A stretch of 22,171 nt of DNA from Lachnospiraceae bacterium (GCA_021199405.1 JAJQID010000159.1:1-22171); one strand, 5' to 3'. Positions 10,363 to 18,916 are shown, counted from the stretch's first letter. Numbers and translations are program-made. Notes: generated from the letters alone by a model not told the origin.

Positions 10363-12192
10363 TTATGCCACTTCCTCAAACTGGCTGTTGTACAGCTCCG
10401 CGTAGAAGCCGCCCTTTGCAAGAAGTTCCTCGTGATTGCCCTGCTCCACGATATCGCCGTCCCGGACTACCAGGATCATATCTGCGTTCCTGATAGTAGA
10501 CAGACGATGCGCAATGACAAAGCTGGTCCGATTGCTGGTCAGCTGATCCATGGCGCGCTGCGTCAGAATCTCAGTCCTGGTATCCACACTGGAGGTGGCC
10601 TCATCCAGTATCAGCATCGGACTGTTCTGAATCATGGCCCGGGCAATGGTCATCAGCTGCTTCTGACCGGCGGAGATTGCCGTATTGTCACTGAGCACTG
10701 TATCATAGCCCTTCGGAAGTGCTTTGATAAAGTTATGAATACCGCAGGCCTTGCAGGCATCAGTCATCTGCTTCTCGCTGACTCCCTGCGTATTATACAG
10801 CAGGTTCTCCCGCACAGTTCCTTCAAACAGCCATGTGTCCTGCAGCACCATACCAAACTGATCGTGCACATTTTCTCTGGGAATATCCTTCGTCGGCACA
10901 CCGTCGATCAGAATTTCCCCTCCGGTGGGCTCAAAGAAACGCATCAGCAGGTTGACCATGGTCGTCTTGCCGGCGCCGGTGGGACCGACGATGGCAACCT
11001 TCTGTCCTGGCTTCACCTTTGCGGAAAAGTCATGGATAATCTCTTTCTCCGGTGCATTGGGATAAGCAAATTTCACATGACGGAATTCCACCTCGCCCTT
11101 CACATTCGTAATGCGTTTTGTTTTCGCAGACTCATCCTCCAGCTCTTCCTCATCCAGGAACTCGAACACACGCTCTGCCGCCGCCGCGCAGGACTGCATC
11201 TGGGTCATAGACTGGGCAATCTGGCGCAAAGGCTGCTCAAACAGCCTGGTATAAATCAGGAACGCGGTGATCACGCCGAAGGTAATCCGTCCGCTGATGA
11301 TCTGAGAAGCACCCACCACGCAGACCGCCACGTAACCGAGATTCCCGGCAAAGGTCATCAGAGGCTGCATCAAACCGGAGAGAAACTGCGACTTGAAGTT
11401 CGCATCCTTCACTGCCTGATTCAGTCCTTCAAATTCATCTCTGACCTTATTTTCCGCGTTTGTGATGCGGATGATATCATGACCGTTGTACATCTCCTCG
11501 ATATAACCGTTCAGATTTCCCAGGCTCTCCTGTCTGGCCGTGAAATATTTCTGGGAATGGGACATGATCACTACCATGAATACCAGCCCCAGGATCGTCG
11601 TCAGCACGGTTGTCGTGGCGAGAATCCAGTTGGTATAATACATCATGATCAGGCAGCCCACAAACTGTGCAATGGCCGTCACCATGCTGGCCAGGCTGTT
11701 GCTCATGGCCTGAGAAACCGTATCCACGTCATTAGTCATTCTGGAAAGGACATCACCGGCTGCATTGCCATTGAAATATTTTAACGGCAGACGGTTGATC
11801 TTGGTGCTGATATCCTCACGCATCCTTTTGGCCGTCCCCTGCGTCACGGTCTGCATGATATAGTGCTGTAAAAAACTGCAGACGCCGCTGGTCAGATAAA
11901 TTCCCAGCAGTAAAAGCGCAACACTCACAATTCCATCCATATCGATGGTGGAGGTCAGGCCGTCATAAATATAATCCGTCAGTCTGCTGATCTGATCCGG
12001 CCCGATGATAGTACAGATCGCGCCTGCCGCTGCCAAAATCAGCGCAAGTACAATCCAGACCACCTGATTTTTACAATAAGCTAAGAGATTGCGAAGAGCC
12101 GCGCCCATATCCTTCGCCTGACCTCCGCCTCCGCGCGGTCCGCCGCCGGGGCCGCCTCTCATAGGTCCTCTTCCTCCCATAGGTCCTGGCAT
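10363..12192 (-). CDS. ABC exporter half-transporter, catalytic-site subunit
   Basis: A 609-residue fused membrane-plus-ATPase subunit of a multidrug-type exporter. A Gly/Pro/Arg-rich N-terminus (1-27) is typical of clostridial members of this pair. Six membrane helices lie in about 43-325, followed by the ATPase domain (366-600): Walker A GPTGAGKT (403-410), Walker B LILDEATSS with catalytic Glu531 and His562 (VIAHRLST). The signature is ISAGQ (506-510) instead of LSGGQ. With the partner encoded just upstream this gives one competent ATP site (this Walker B and His with the partner's VSGGQ) and one degenerate site, as in TM287/288 and BmrCD. The ribosome binding site AAAGGAGGTG is 8 bases before the ATG, and the gene lies 16 bases after the partner's stop. 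Substrate unknown; a drug or peptide is likely for the family. Confidence 0.93.
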   Translation of the reverse strand: MPGPMGGRGPMRGGPGGGPRGGGGQAKDMGAALRNLLAYCKNQVVWIVLALILAAAGAICTIIGPDQISRLTDYIYDGLTSTIDMDGIVSVALLLLGIYLTSGVCSFLQHYIMQTVTQGTAKRMREDISTKINRLPLKYFNGNAAGDVLSRMTNDVDTVSQAMSNSLASMVTAIAQFVGCLIMMYYTNWILATTTVLTTILGLVFMVVIMSHSQKYFTARQESLGNLNGYIEEMYNGHDIIRITNAENKVRDEFEGLNQAVKDANFKSQFLSGLMQPLMTFAGNLGYVAVCVVGASQIISGRITFGVITAFLIYTRLFEQPLRQIAQSMTQMQSCAAAAERVFEFLDEEELEDESAKTKRITNVKGEVEFRHVKFAYPNAPEKEIIHDFSAKVKPGQKVAIVGPTGAGKTTMVNLLMRFFEPTGGEILIDGVPTKDIPRENVHDQFGMVLQDTWLFEGTVRENLLYNTQGVSEKQMTDACKACGIHNFIKALPKGYDTVLSDNTAISAGQKQLMTIARAMIQNSPMLILDEATSSVDTRTEILTQRAMDQLTSNRTSFVIAHRLSTIRNADMILVVRDGDIVEQGNHEELLAKGGFYAELYNSQFEEVA

Positions 12193-12208
12193 ATTTCAAA
12201 CACCTCCT

Positions 12209-14002
12209 TTACGCATTCGCCGCCAGCTCTTCTGCTGAAAGCTGCGACAAAGCGATTTCCTGGTAAACCGAACAGTTTTTCATCAATTCGTCATGGGTAC
12301 CCATGCCCACAACAGCGCCGTCATCCAGTACTACGATCCTGTCCGCGTTGCGGATGGTACCGATACGCTGCGCTACAATCAGACAGGTCATATTTTTGCG
12401 CTCCTTCATCAGGCGCTGCCGCAGGATTCGATCCGTCTTATAATCCAGGGCGGAGAAGGTGTCATCCAGGATAAGGATCTCCGGCTTTCTGGCAAGTGCG
12501 CGGGCAATAGAGAGCCGCTGCTTCTGGCCGCCGGACACATTGGTGCCTCCCTGGGCGATCCGGGCGTCCATTCCTCCATCCATTTCATTGACAAAATCTG
12601 TGGCCTGAGCAATATCAATGGCTTCCCTTACGTCATTTTCCGTCACCTCATGGCCGCAGTCTCCAAAGGAGATATTTCCCCGGACTGTATCAGAGAACAG
12701 CTGCACTTTCTGCGGCACATAGCCAATTTTATCATAAAGAGTATTAAACGTATATTCTGAAATGTTCCTGCCGTCCAGCCGAACCTCGCCGGATGTAGCA
12801 TCATACAGCCTCGCAGCCAGCTGCGCCAGCGTGGATTTTCCGGAACCGGTAGCACCGATAAAGGCTACCGTCTCTCCCTTCCTTGCGGAGAAGGAAATGT
12901 GCTTCAGGCAATCCTCGGAAGCATCCGGATAACGGAAGGTCACATCCTTAAATTCGATCGTGCCGGTCTGTGTTCCGTTCGTCTCACTGCCTTCTGTCAC
13001 CGTAATATCAGAATCGATCACCTCACTGATACGTTTTGCAGACACCTGGGCTCTCGGCAGCATCATGAAAATCATCAAAAGCATGACAAAGGACATGATT
13101 ACATACATTGCATAGGAGCTGAAGGAAACCACATCGCCCAGCATAACGGATCTCTCGCTGATTGCAGCGGCAGCAGCCGTCATGTCTGTCATGGGAATCT
13201 CGATATTATTGATCAGTGTAGCTCCCACATAATAAATGCCCAGAGTGACCGCGCTCTGCACAAACATCATGATCGGGGATAAAACTGCCATTCCTCTACC
13301 GGTAAATAACTGCGTCTTCTTTAAACTTTCGTTGGCAGTATCGAATTTATCCTCCTGATACTTCTCAGCATTGAAGGCGCGCACCACACGGATACCGTTT
13401 AAGTTCTCCTCCGTAATCCGGTTTACGTCGTCGATCTGTCTCTGGACGATCCTGAATTTCGGAATCATGACCACCAGCAGAATAATCAGCGAAGTCACCA
13501 CGATCACCACAGCGGCCGCCACCACGGCAGACAACTGCCAGCTCTTGCCGATGATCTTTATCACTGCCCAGACAGCCATAATCGGCGCTCGCAGCATCAT
13601 CTGCAGTCCCATGGCGATGATCATCTGAATCTGCGTAATATCATTGGTGGTACGGGTAATCAGGCTGGCAGTAGAAAATTTCTTGATCTCCCCGCTGCCG
13701 AAAGCCGCCACCTTGTTGAATACCAGGCTGCGGATATCAAAGCTGAAATCTGACGCGATCCGCGCCGCGAAATACCCGACGATCACAGTCAGCCCGGCGC
13801 TGCAAAGCGCACAGCCCAGCATCTTGAGCCCGGCCGACCAGTATTCTGACATTTCTGTCACCTCGCTGCTGATCAGCACTGTGATCGCAGCCGTATAGTC
13901 AGGCAGCTTCAAATCAAAATACACCTGACCACAGACGAGACACAGACATAACAGTGACAGCCACCTGTCCCTCGTTTTCATGTGCCTGAAAATATGCAGC
14001 AT
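12209..14002 (-). CDS. ABC exporter half-transporter, degenerate-site subunit
   Basis: A 597-residue partner of the downstream subunit. Six membrane helices lie in about 14-320. A long extracytoplasmic loop (about 263-290) before the last helix is Ala/Thr/Met-rich. The ATPase domain (348-585) has Walker A GATGSGKS (383-390) and a canonical VSGGQ (489-493), but Walker B ends in Asp-Asp (LILDDTFS, Asp514 in place of catalytic Glu), and the switch His is Gln545 (VAQRIGT). These are the classic marks of the non-hydrolysing site in heterodimeric exporters. GGAAGGAGAG precedes the ATG. The TetR gene ends 153 bases upstream, and no convincing promoter is seen in that gap, so the three genes probably form one transcript. 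Confidence 0.93.
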   Translation of the reverse strand: MLHIFRHMKTRDRWLSLLCLCLVCGQVYFDLKLPDYTAAITVLISSEVTEMSEYWSAGLKMLGCALCSAGLTVIVGYFAARIASDFSFDIRSLVFNKVAAFGSGEIKKFSTASLITRTTNDITQIQMIIAMGLQMMLRAPIMAVWAVIKIIGKSWQLSAVVAAAVVIVVTSLIILLVVMIPKFRIVQRQIDDVNRITEENLNGIRVVRAFNAEKYQEDKFDTANESLKKTQLFTGRGMAVLSPIMMFVQSAVTLGIYYVGATLINNIEIPMTDMTAAAAAISERSVMLGDVVSFSSYAMYVIMSFVMLLMIFMMLPRAQVSAKRISEVIDSDITVTEGSETNGTQTGTIEFKDVTFRYPDASEDCLKHISFSARKGETVAFIGATGSGKSTLAQLAARLYDATSGEVRLDGRNISEYTFNTLYDKIGYVPQKVQLFSDTVRGNISFGDCGHEVTENDVREAIDIAQATDFVNEMDGGMDARIAQGGTNVSGGQKQRLSIARALARKPEILILDDTFSALDYKTDRILRQRLMKERKNMTCLIVAQRIGTIRNADRIVVLDDGAVVGMGTHDELMKNCSVYQEIALSQLSAEELAANA

Positions 14003-14155
14003 ATCAACTCTCCTTCCATTCCTTTTCCATCCCGTTTACGGGATCCGCCGCTTTGCGAAAATTGCCCGACAAAATATCATAAGAACTGTTTTGTAAAAGC
14101 TTCCCGGTATCAACCATCTTTTAAACCGCTCTGCGAAAAAACTCCCGCATTGTTT

Positions 14156-14818
14156 TCAGACGGTTGATATTTCCTCCACTCTCTCTGCCAGTCTGTCACA
14201 GAAAGCATAGGTTTCTTCCATGAATATGACGTTCTGGTACTCATCGCTTAAGATCTGATGCAGCAGCATCCGATAATACTCCCGGATCGTCTCTCTCAAC
14301 GTCAGATTATTTTTCTTAAGATACTCTTCGTCGATTACCACAGGCAGCATCTTGTGGAACTGTTCTCCAACCAGAGGCAGAGACAGCTTCCTGCAAAAGC
14401 CTTTTTCCGCAGCCTTTTCATGGAATGCCTGAAATCTGCTGATCAGATTGTCTATTGCCTGAACATGTTCCGTGTACAGATCGGGAAAGCGATTTTTCAG
14501 ATCTGCCATATAGCGGCTGCCGGAAAACACGGCCAGCGTGATTCCATTGCAGTAGATCTGAGACAGCCCCTCCAGTACGTCGTCAATGCCGCCTTCCGCA
14601 GACAGGGGAAAGCCTGTAAGCCGCTCCCTTGCAAATCGTTCCACCTCCCGCACAATATCCTCCTTACTCTTAAAATACTTGTACAGGGTAGGTTTCCCGA
14701 CATGCAGACGGGCCGCAATCTCATCCATGGAAATCCCATCAAAGCCATATTTCAGATACATCAGCATAATTTTACTTTTCAATGCACCCTTTTTCTCTTC
14801 TGTCAGCGGCAAAGGCAT
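14156..14818 (-). CDS. TetR/AcrR-family transcriptional regulator
   Basis: A 220-residue regulator. The N-terminal TetR helix-turn-helix (about 12-58) shows GFDGISMDEIAARLHVGKPTLYKYF, with the family's typical LYKYFKSKEDI after the recognition helix. The rest is a helical ligand-binding domain of normal length that I cannot assign to a ligand. I start at the ATG 14816-14818 because AAAGGAGGAGC is just upstream; the reading frame stays open further upstream, but that part covers the promoter and leader. It precedes the ABC exporter pair and very likely represses itself and the exporter until an exported compound binds. Palindromes right after its promoter are good operator candidates. Confidence 0.92.
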   Translation of the reverse strand: MPLPLTEEKKGALKSKIMLMYLKYGFDGISMDEIAARLHVGKPTLYKYFKSKEDIVREVERFARERLTGFPLSAEGGIDDVLEGLSQIYCNGITLAVFSGSRYMADLKNRFPDLYTEHVQAIDNLISRFQAFHEKAAEKGFCRKLSLPLVGEQFHKMLPVVIDEEYLKKNNLTLRETIREYYRMLLHQILSDEYQNVIFMEETYAFCDRLAERVEEISTV

Positions 14819-14901
14819 CGCAAAGCTCCTCCTTTTCTCATCGTTTCCAACGCCATAAAGGACCTGCCCGAAAATTCGCGCGCATTTAAAAAAGTTTTCG
14901 G

Positions 14902-14938
14902 ACAGTTTGAAACTGTTTTTACCCTTTATGGTTAAAAC
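14902..14938. promoter_or_regulatory. Overlapping inverted repeats: probable TetR operators
   Basis: ACAGTTT-G-AAACTGT (14902-14916) is a perfect 7-bp inverted repeat around one base. It adjoins an imperfect one, GTTTTTACC...GGTTAAAAC (14915-14938). Both lie in the start region immediately downstream of the -10 box (14940-14945), where a bound repressor would block initiation. A further 10-bp stem (TGTCCGAAAA with TTTTCGGGCA, about 14865-14904) could form in the leader RNA. Confidence 0.6.
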
Positions 14939-14939
14939 G

Positions 14940-14968
14940 ATAATAGTCATTTTCAGTTTTGATGTCAA
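14940..14968 (-). promoter_or_regulatory. Promoter of the tetR-ABC exporter unit
   Basis: TTGACA (14963-14968) and TATTAT (14940-14945) are 17 bases apart on the minus strand. The leader to the TetR start is about 115 bases long and contains the palindromes described separately. Confidence 0.8.
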
Positions 14969-15030
14969 TATAAAAAGAGTGAAATTAAGAAAGGTTTTAT
15001 AAAATTTAGATTTGAAATACAGAATCAATC

Positions 15031-15054
15031 CGGCCGAAGATGACTCTCCGACCG
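15031..15054 (-). terminator. Hairpin downstream of yfbR, possible terminator
   Basis: A 10-pair stem (CGGTCGGAGA with TCTTCGGCCG, two G-U pairs) with a 4-base loop lies 16 bases past the yfbR stop. The following sequence is only moderately T-rich (GATTGATTCTGTATTTC). Confidence 0.45.
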
Positions 15055-15069
15055 TAAATTTCAGTCCGC

Positions 15070-15669
15070 TCACAGATCCTTTGACATGGTGTCCAGATCC
15101 AGCCCATAGGATTCCATAAACATCTCCATGAAAAGCCCGACCTCCTCCAGCTCCATTTCCATGAGCGCTTTATAGGTGGACTCTTTGGCGGAGGCAAAGT
15201 CGCAGTTGCCTGTCTGCTCCTCCTCCACACATTTGATGTAGGCCGAGATTTTGTCGGCAGCCTTGAGCAGCTTCAACAGATATTCATCCTCAGGCGCTGT
15301 TTCCTGATAAATGATATTTCGGTAGCTGTCCCACATTTTCTCCGGAAGAAGCTTCAGCAGGGTCCCCTGCGCCTCCTTCTCCAGATCTTTATAATTGTCA
15401 CGTATCCTGTCGTCGTGATATTTCACCGGGGTGGGAAGATCTCCCGTGATAATCTCCGACGCATCATGGTACATGCCCAGCAGGGCGATTCTTTCCTCGT
15501 TCAGACTTTTATCCAGATAACGGTTTCCGATGACAGCCAGCGCATGGGCGATCATGGCCACCTCCAGGCTGTGCTCCGCCAGATTTTCCTCCCGTGTGTT
15601 GCGCATCAGGCTCCAGCGATTGATCAGCTTCAACCGCGCCATCATTCCAAAAAAGTGATATTTTTCCAC
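15070..15669 (-). CDS. yfbR: YfbR-type 5'-deoxynucleotidase (HD domain)
   Basis: It dephosphorylates deoxyribonucleoside 5'-monophosphates in the cytosol and so helps to balance nucleotide pools. The sequence follows Escherichia coli YfbR closely: HFFGMMARLKLINRW, EHSLEVAM, YHDASE and GDLPTPVKY. The HD metal and catalytic residues are in place (His33, His68, Asp69, Glu72, and Asp139 in KAADKISAY). I place the start at the GTG 15667-15669 because the protein then begins VEKYHFF, matching the family N-terminus, and has 199 residues, as in E. coli. GGAGGGAG lies upstream with a somewhat long gap of 11 bases. An ATG 7 codons earlier has no ribosome binding site. The gap to the upstream gene is 133 bases, so it may have its own promoter. 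Confidence 0.9.
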   Translation of the reverse strand: MEKYHFFGMMARLKLINRWSLMRNTREENLAEHSLEVAMIAHALAVIGNRYLDKSLNEERIALLGMYHDASEIITGDLPTPVKYHDDRIRDNYKDLEKEAQGTLLKLLPEKMWDSYRNIIYQETAPEDEYLLKLLKAADKISAYIKCVEEEQTGNCDFASAKESTYKALMEMELEEVGLFMEMFMESYGLDLDTMSKDL

Positions 15670-15709
15670 GATATTCGTATCTCCCTCCATGTACACCGGC
15701 TTTTTGCAG

Positions 15710-15729
15710 CAGACATTATCCACTGTCTG
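15710..15729. promoter_or_regulatory. Inverted repeat in the yfbR leader
   Basis: CAGACA and TGTCTG flank 8 bases that contain GATAAT, a -10-like element on the minus strand (15715-15720), though I find no good -35. It might mark a regulated yfbR promoter. Confidence 0.3.
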
Positions 15730-15802
15730 AAATGCTCCATTCTGATTTCGGCTTCCAGTGCAGTGTTTTTGAAAAATGTCCACTTATTTACGAAACGCCA
15801 CA

Positions 15803-18316
15803 CTAATTTGCACTCGTTTTGTAATAAGTATACACATACGCCGTCTCCTCCGAGAGCATCTCAGAAGCGTCGCTCTGGGACATATACCCCAGGAAATTAC
15901 TGTCCGGGCGCATCAATACCACGTTATAGGCATTAAAGCCTGTCAGCAGCATGGCCTCCCCGCTCTCTAAAATAATCAGCACCGGAATATCCTGATCCAC
16001 GTAATAAAGCAGACTCGTCAGACTGCAGCCGGTGACCTCGATTAACGTATAATCACTGTAATTATCCCCCAGAATAGCGCTGCAGCTCTCTCCCGCATTC
16101 CACCGTTCGGCCACATCCGTATACACTCCCATCTGCTCCAGCATGATTTCCAGACATACCGTCATGCTGTCCTTCTCTTCCGTGGAGGCGACAGCCTCAA
16201 TGGCAATGATCTGGTTGCTTGCAGACAGGGTGCTGCGCCTCCATATATAACTGCCGGTTCCATTATCTCTTACCATTCCGTTCATACTCCCGGCCTGCTG
16301 CACCGCGTAGCCTGCGTCCGTGCTGTACTCCGTAACCTCCCAGGGACTGCACACAGCCACATACCTTATCTCAGACTGCGTGGAAAAAACCAGATTCTCC
16401 ACATTTTCTGACTGCATCTCCTTCGCCCCCGCAAAGGTCAGACTGCTGACATCAATCTTATTTTTCAGGGATATCTGATAAATAGTCTGATAAGTGGACG
16501 TCACTACAGTCTCCACACTGTTGGAAGCGGACCGACTGCTCTTGCGGCTGACAATATTGTCGGAAGCAATGGCCGTATAGCCCTCCTCCCCTTTCTGATA
16601 TCTTTCCAGAACCAGCTGATTCCCGTCTATAACGCACCCTTTGATCCTCACGTTCTCGATTTCATAATCCTTCTGAATCTCACCGGCGGAGTCCTCAATA
16701 CAGATCCGGTACATATAATAAAACAGACTTCCGTCCTGATTCCGACTCTGCTCATCCGTGTAGGCATATCCGTAAACAAAGTCCTCCCCGATAAAGCCAA
16801 GGGGCAGAAGTACCTGACCGGAGGGCGCAGTCAGCTTCCGGCTGGTATCATTTTCCAGATCAATATAGGTAATCCCGTCCCCATCCTGAATCACCAGCGC
16901 AGACCTGGTGTCGGAGACAAAAATTTCCTGCTCCGCATTATAGGAACAGATCACCTCCATCTCCTGGGTCTCCAGATTCAGCATACAAAGACATCCATCC
17001 ATATAAAAATACAGATTCTGTCCTGCAAGATAGGCCAAAGTCTCCGCCTCCTGTATGACCAGCTCCGCGGAATGGGTGCTTTGAATAAAGGCAAGCTCCT
17101 CACGAAGCCCTGTCAGTGCGTCGTAATAATACACGCCAATCCCTACACTTCCCTCGTGGGTTCCCCGGTTCATATAACCGTACACCAGAAACGTCATGGA
17201 ACCGGCCTCGTCCACCTGCAGCACCTGAACACCGTGCTTTCCATACAGATTTCGCAGATCGATCTCATCGCCGTTCCTGAAACCATACACGTAATTCAGG
17301 CAGTTTTCATTGTCGTCATAATAATACAGGCAGCCGTTGATCACAAATACCGCCATGGCGCCGTCCTCACTCTCCGTGATGGTGACACCCTCATTGGAGA
17401 TGCCCAGCATAATGGTATTGCTGTTGTACAGATCGCTCTCCATGGAATACAGCACATCCATGGTGCGTTCATATTCAATGATATAGGTTGTCTCTCCCAG
17501 TGTGCGGAGCAGATATTTTTCACATACCTCATAGAGGTAGATATTGTCCTCGTCCTGAGCCTGGGCGTAGTAGGTCAGGGTATAACCGCCGTAATTTTCA
17601 TCCAGGCTGGTGATCGCGGGATAAATATCGCTGACCACCTCCACCGTAAGACCTCCCCACATGACCTGAGAGGTTGTGCAATGTAAATCTACGTATGCCA
17701 GCGTGGAATTATCGCCGGTCTCATCCGTCTCCATGAAGGGAGCGATATACTCCGCACCATTCTCAGAATCGAAGGTACTTTCATGAAACTGCCACACCAC
17801 CTGAAGCTGCTCATCCATACAGTTATCCGCCGCATAAATAAAGCGGGTATAGAACCGGATTTCCTTCTGATATCTGGTACTGACTTTCAACACAAGCACG
17901 TACTCCCCACCCTCCTCAATCAGATCCTTCAGCGTAAAGCTGCAGCTGTAAAGCTCCCCATCCTGGCGAACGCTTACCTCCCCGTTCTCGATCAGGCGGG
18001 AGCTGTCGGAATTTCTGATCTCGTAAGAAACCGACTGTACCTCCTCCCCAAAGGAATCGATCTGCACAGAGACCTGCCTGTCCGTACCCAGCGGAAAGAT
18101 ATATTCCGCCACCTCGTTGATCTCCATGGAATCACTGTAGCCGTGAAGCAGATTGCAGGCCGTCCCGTCAATCTCAATCTGTACCAGCGGGAATGCAGCC
18201 GCCTCCATATCCATGGAAAGGCCGTCGTTGTCCCGGTTGATAAAATGATATGTAATTATCACACTCGCGAAAAATACAATCACGAATGCTGTCCACATGA
18301 TAAAATTTTTTTTCAT
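15803..18316 (-). CDS. Membrane-anchored extracytoplasmic protein with C-terminal C39-like domain
   Basis: An 837-residue protein I cannot name. One N-terminal membrane helix (about 8-27) puts the rest outside the cell. Residues about 170-640 are rich in Tyr, Asp and short beta-strand patterns (LYYYD, VYGFRNGDEI, YVYTDE-like segments), consistent with a beta-propeller or similar repeated beta fold. The last 120 residues (about 715-830) resemble papain-like C39 domains: VCLEIMLEQMG, then GCSLTSLLYYVDQDIPVLI, GEAMLLTGF, NVVLMRP. At the usual catalytic His position there is Glu-Ala (GEAMLL), and no CGP-type cysteine motif is seen, so it is probably not a protease. The ATG has GGAGG 4-5 bases upstream. 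Two short GC-rich hairpins separate it from the gene before it. A cell-surface or sporulation role is possible but unsupported. Confidence 0.8.
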   Translation of the reverse strand: MKKNFIMWTAFVIVFFASVIITYHFINRDNDGLSMDMEAAAFPLVQIEIDGTACNLLHGYSDSMEINEVAEYIFPLGTDRQVSVQIDSFGEEVQSVSYEIRNSDSSRLIENGEVSVRQDGELYSCSFTLKDLIEEGGEYVLVLKVSTRYQKEIRFYTRFIYAADNCMDEQLQVVWQFHESTFDSENGAEYIAPFMETDETGDNSTLAYVDLHCTTSQVMWGGLTVEVVSDIYPAITSLDENYGGYTLTYYAQAQDEDNIYLYEVCEKYLLRTLGETTYIIEYERTMDVLYSMESDLYNSNTIMLGISNEGVTITESEDGAMAVFVINGCLYYYDDNENCLNYVYGFRNGDEIDLRNLYGKHGVQVLQVDEAGSMTFLVYGYMNRGTHEGSVGIGVYYYDALTGLREELAFIQSTHSAELVIQEAETLAYLAGQNLYFYMDGCLCMLNLETQEMEVICSYNAEQEIFVSDTRSALVIQDGDGITYIDLENDTSRKLTAPSGQVLLPLGFIGEDFVYGYAYTDEQSRNQDGSLFYYMYRICIEDSAGEIQKDYEIENVRIKGCVIDGNQLVLERYQKGEEGYTAIASDNIVSRKSSRSASNSVETVVTSTYQTIYQISLKNKIDVSSLTFAGAKEMQSENVENLVFSTQSEIRYVAVCSPWEVTEYSTDAGYAVQQAGSMNGMVRDNGTGSYIWRRSTLSASNQIIAIEAVASTEEKDSMTVCLEIMLEQMGVYTDVAERWNAGESCSAILGDNYSDYTLIEVTGCSLTSLLYYVDQDIPVLIILESGEAMLLTGFNAYNVVLMRPDSNFLGYMSQSDASEMLSEETAYVYTYYKTSAN

Positions 18317-18324
18317 TTTTCCTC

Positions 18325-18358
18325 CGGCGTCCCGCCGCGGGGCTCCTCAGAGAGCCCC
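18325..18358 (-). promoter_or_regulatory. Two adjacent GC-rich hairpins before the ribosome binding site of the 837-residue protein
   Basis: GGGGCTC...GAGCCCC (18339-18358, 6-base loop) spans the stop codon of the upstream gene. CGGCG-GGA-CGCCG (18325-18337) abuts the GGAGG of the downstream gene. No T-tract follows. They could restrict translation start or protect a processed transcript end. Confidence 0.5.
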
Positions 18359-18808
18359 CTCCTCCCCAATCCTTCCATAATCCTTCAGTGTGCAGATATT
18401 TTCTGTCTTTGGAATGAAAACGCTGCCGCCTTCCCATTTTTTGCTCTGCTTCATCTGCCGACGGCTCAAAAGCTCCTCCAGCAGAAGGACCTGCACCATA
18501 TCGCTGATCCACTCCCACTTCTGAGGAGATACTTTTTCTTCCTCATCTCCGGTCTCGGATTCCGTCTGCAGAGTCTTGACAATGCTCTCCGCCAGACGAT
18601 ACAACTGCCACCTGTCCGGATATTCATCATAAATCATACTTCCCTCATAGTCCATATAATCTATGATACTTTTTATTTTTTTTAAATATTTCTGTGCGTC
18701 CTTCGGATACAATCCTCTCAGGTAGTCGATATCCCGGCGCAGGGCATCCTCCTCCCGCATAGGATACTGAATCGGGTAGGTCATATAAAAGGGAAGATAA
18801 TTTTGCAT
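18347..18808 (-). CDS. Conserved-looking hypothetical protein, 153 residues
   Basis: Not recognised. It is a hydrophilic, probably cytosolic protein without signal peptide or membrane helix. Tyr- and Asp-rich helical segments (DYLRGLYPKDAQKYLKKI, IIDYMDYEGSMIYDEYPDR) precede an acidic middle (SETGDEEEK) and a helical C-terminal part (WEWISDMVQVLLLEELLSRR). The ribosome binding site is weak (AAAGAGA about 6 bases before the ATG). It lies 108 bases downstream of the ATP synthase operon, after a terminator, and 30 bases upstream of the 837-residue protein, with which it probably shares a transcript. A weak -10-like TATTTT is seen near 18830 but no clear -35. Confidence 0.75.
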   Translation of the reverse strand: MQNYLPFYMTYPIQYPMREEDALRRDIDYLRGLYPKDAQKYLKKIKSIIDYMDYEGSMIYDEYPDRWQLYRLAESIVKTLQTESETGDEEEKVSPQKWEWISDMVQVLLLEELLSRRQMKQSKKWEGGSVFIPKTENICTLKDYGRIGEEGAL

Positions 18809-18861
18809 GAAAAAATCTCTTTTTCTTTTAAAATATGCCTGCCGGTATTTTTTCGTGATTG

Positions 18862-18904
18862 AAAAAAGCCTCCCGAATCATCTTATCTTTCGGAAGGCTT
18901 TTTA
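18862..18904 (-). terminator. Rho-independent terminator of the atp operon
   Basis: AAAAAGCCTTCCGAA and TTCGGGAGGCTTTTT form a 15-pair stem (one G-U) with an 11-base loop followed by a T run, starting 13 bases after the atpC stop. It is nearly symmetrical, so it may work both ways. Confidence 0.9.
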
Positions 18905-18916
18905 GCATTCTGCTTT

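Noticed and set aside
10321..11784. Long plus-strand open frame of 487 codons opposite the ABC exporter gene
   Set aside because: It is antisense to a clear ABC transporter subunit, has no recognisable domain or ribosome binding site, and starts at the terminator. It mirrors the codon pattern of the real gene.
14003..14155. Separate promoter for the ABC exporter between tetR and the first ABC gene
   Set aside because: A TATGAT-like element is present but no -35 at a proper distance; co-transcription with tetR is simpler.
14819..15073. N-terminal extension of the TetR reading frame
   Set aside because: It would cover the promoter, the operator palindromes and the leader, and the strong ribosome binding site directly before the ATG at 14818 decides for the shorter form.
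15670..15783. 38-residue N-terminal extension of YfbR
   Set aside because: No ribosome binding site at the upstream start; the family begins at the HFF motif, and the GTG start gives the usual 199 residues.
17783..18685. Plus-strand open frame of 300 codons opposite the exported protein and the 153-residue gene
   Set aside because: It spans parts of two minus-strand genes, has no start signals, and its composition (His, Leu, Gln-rich) is typical of an antisense shadow.
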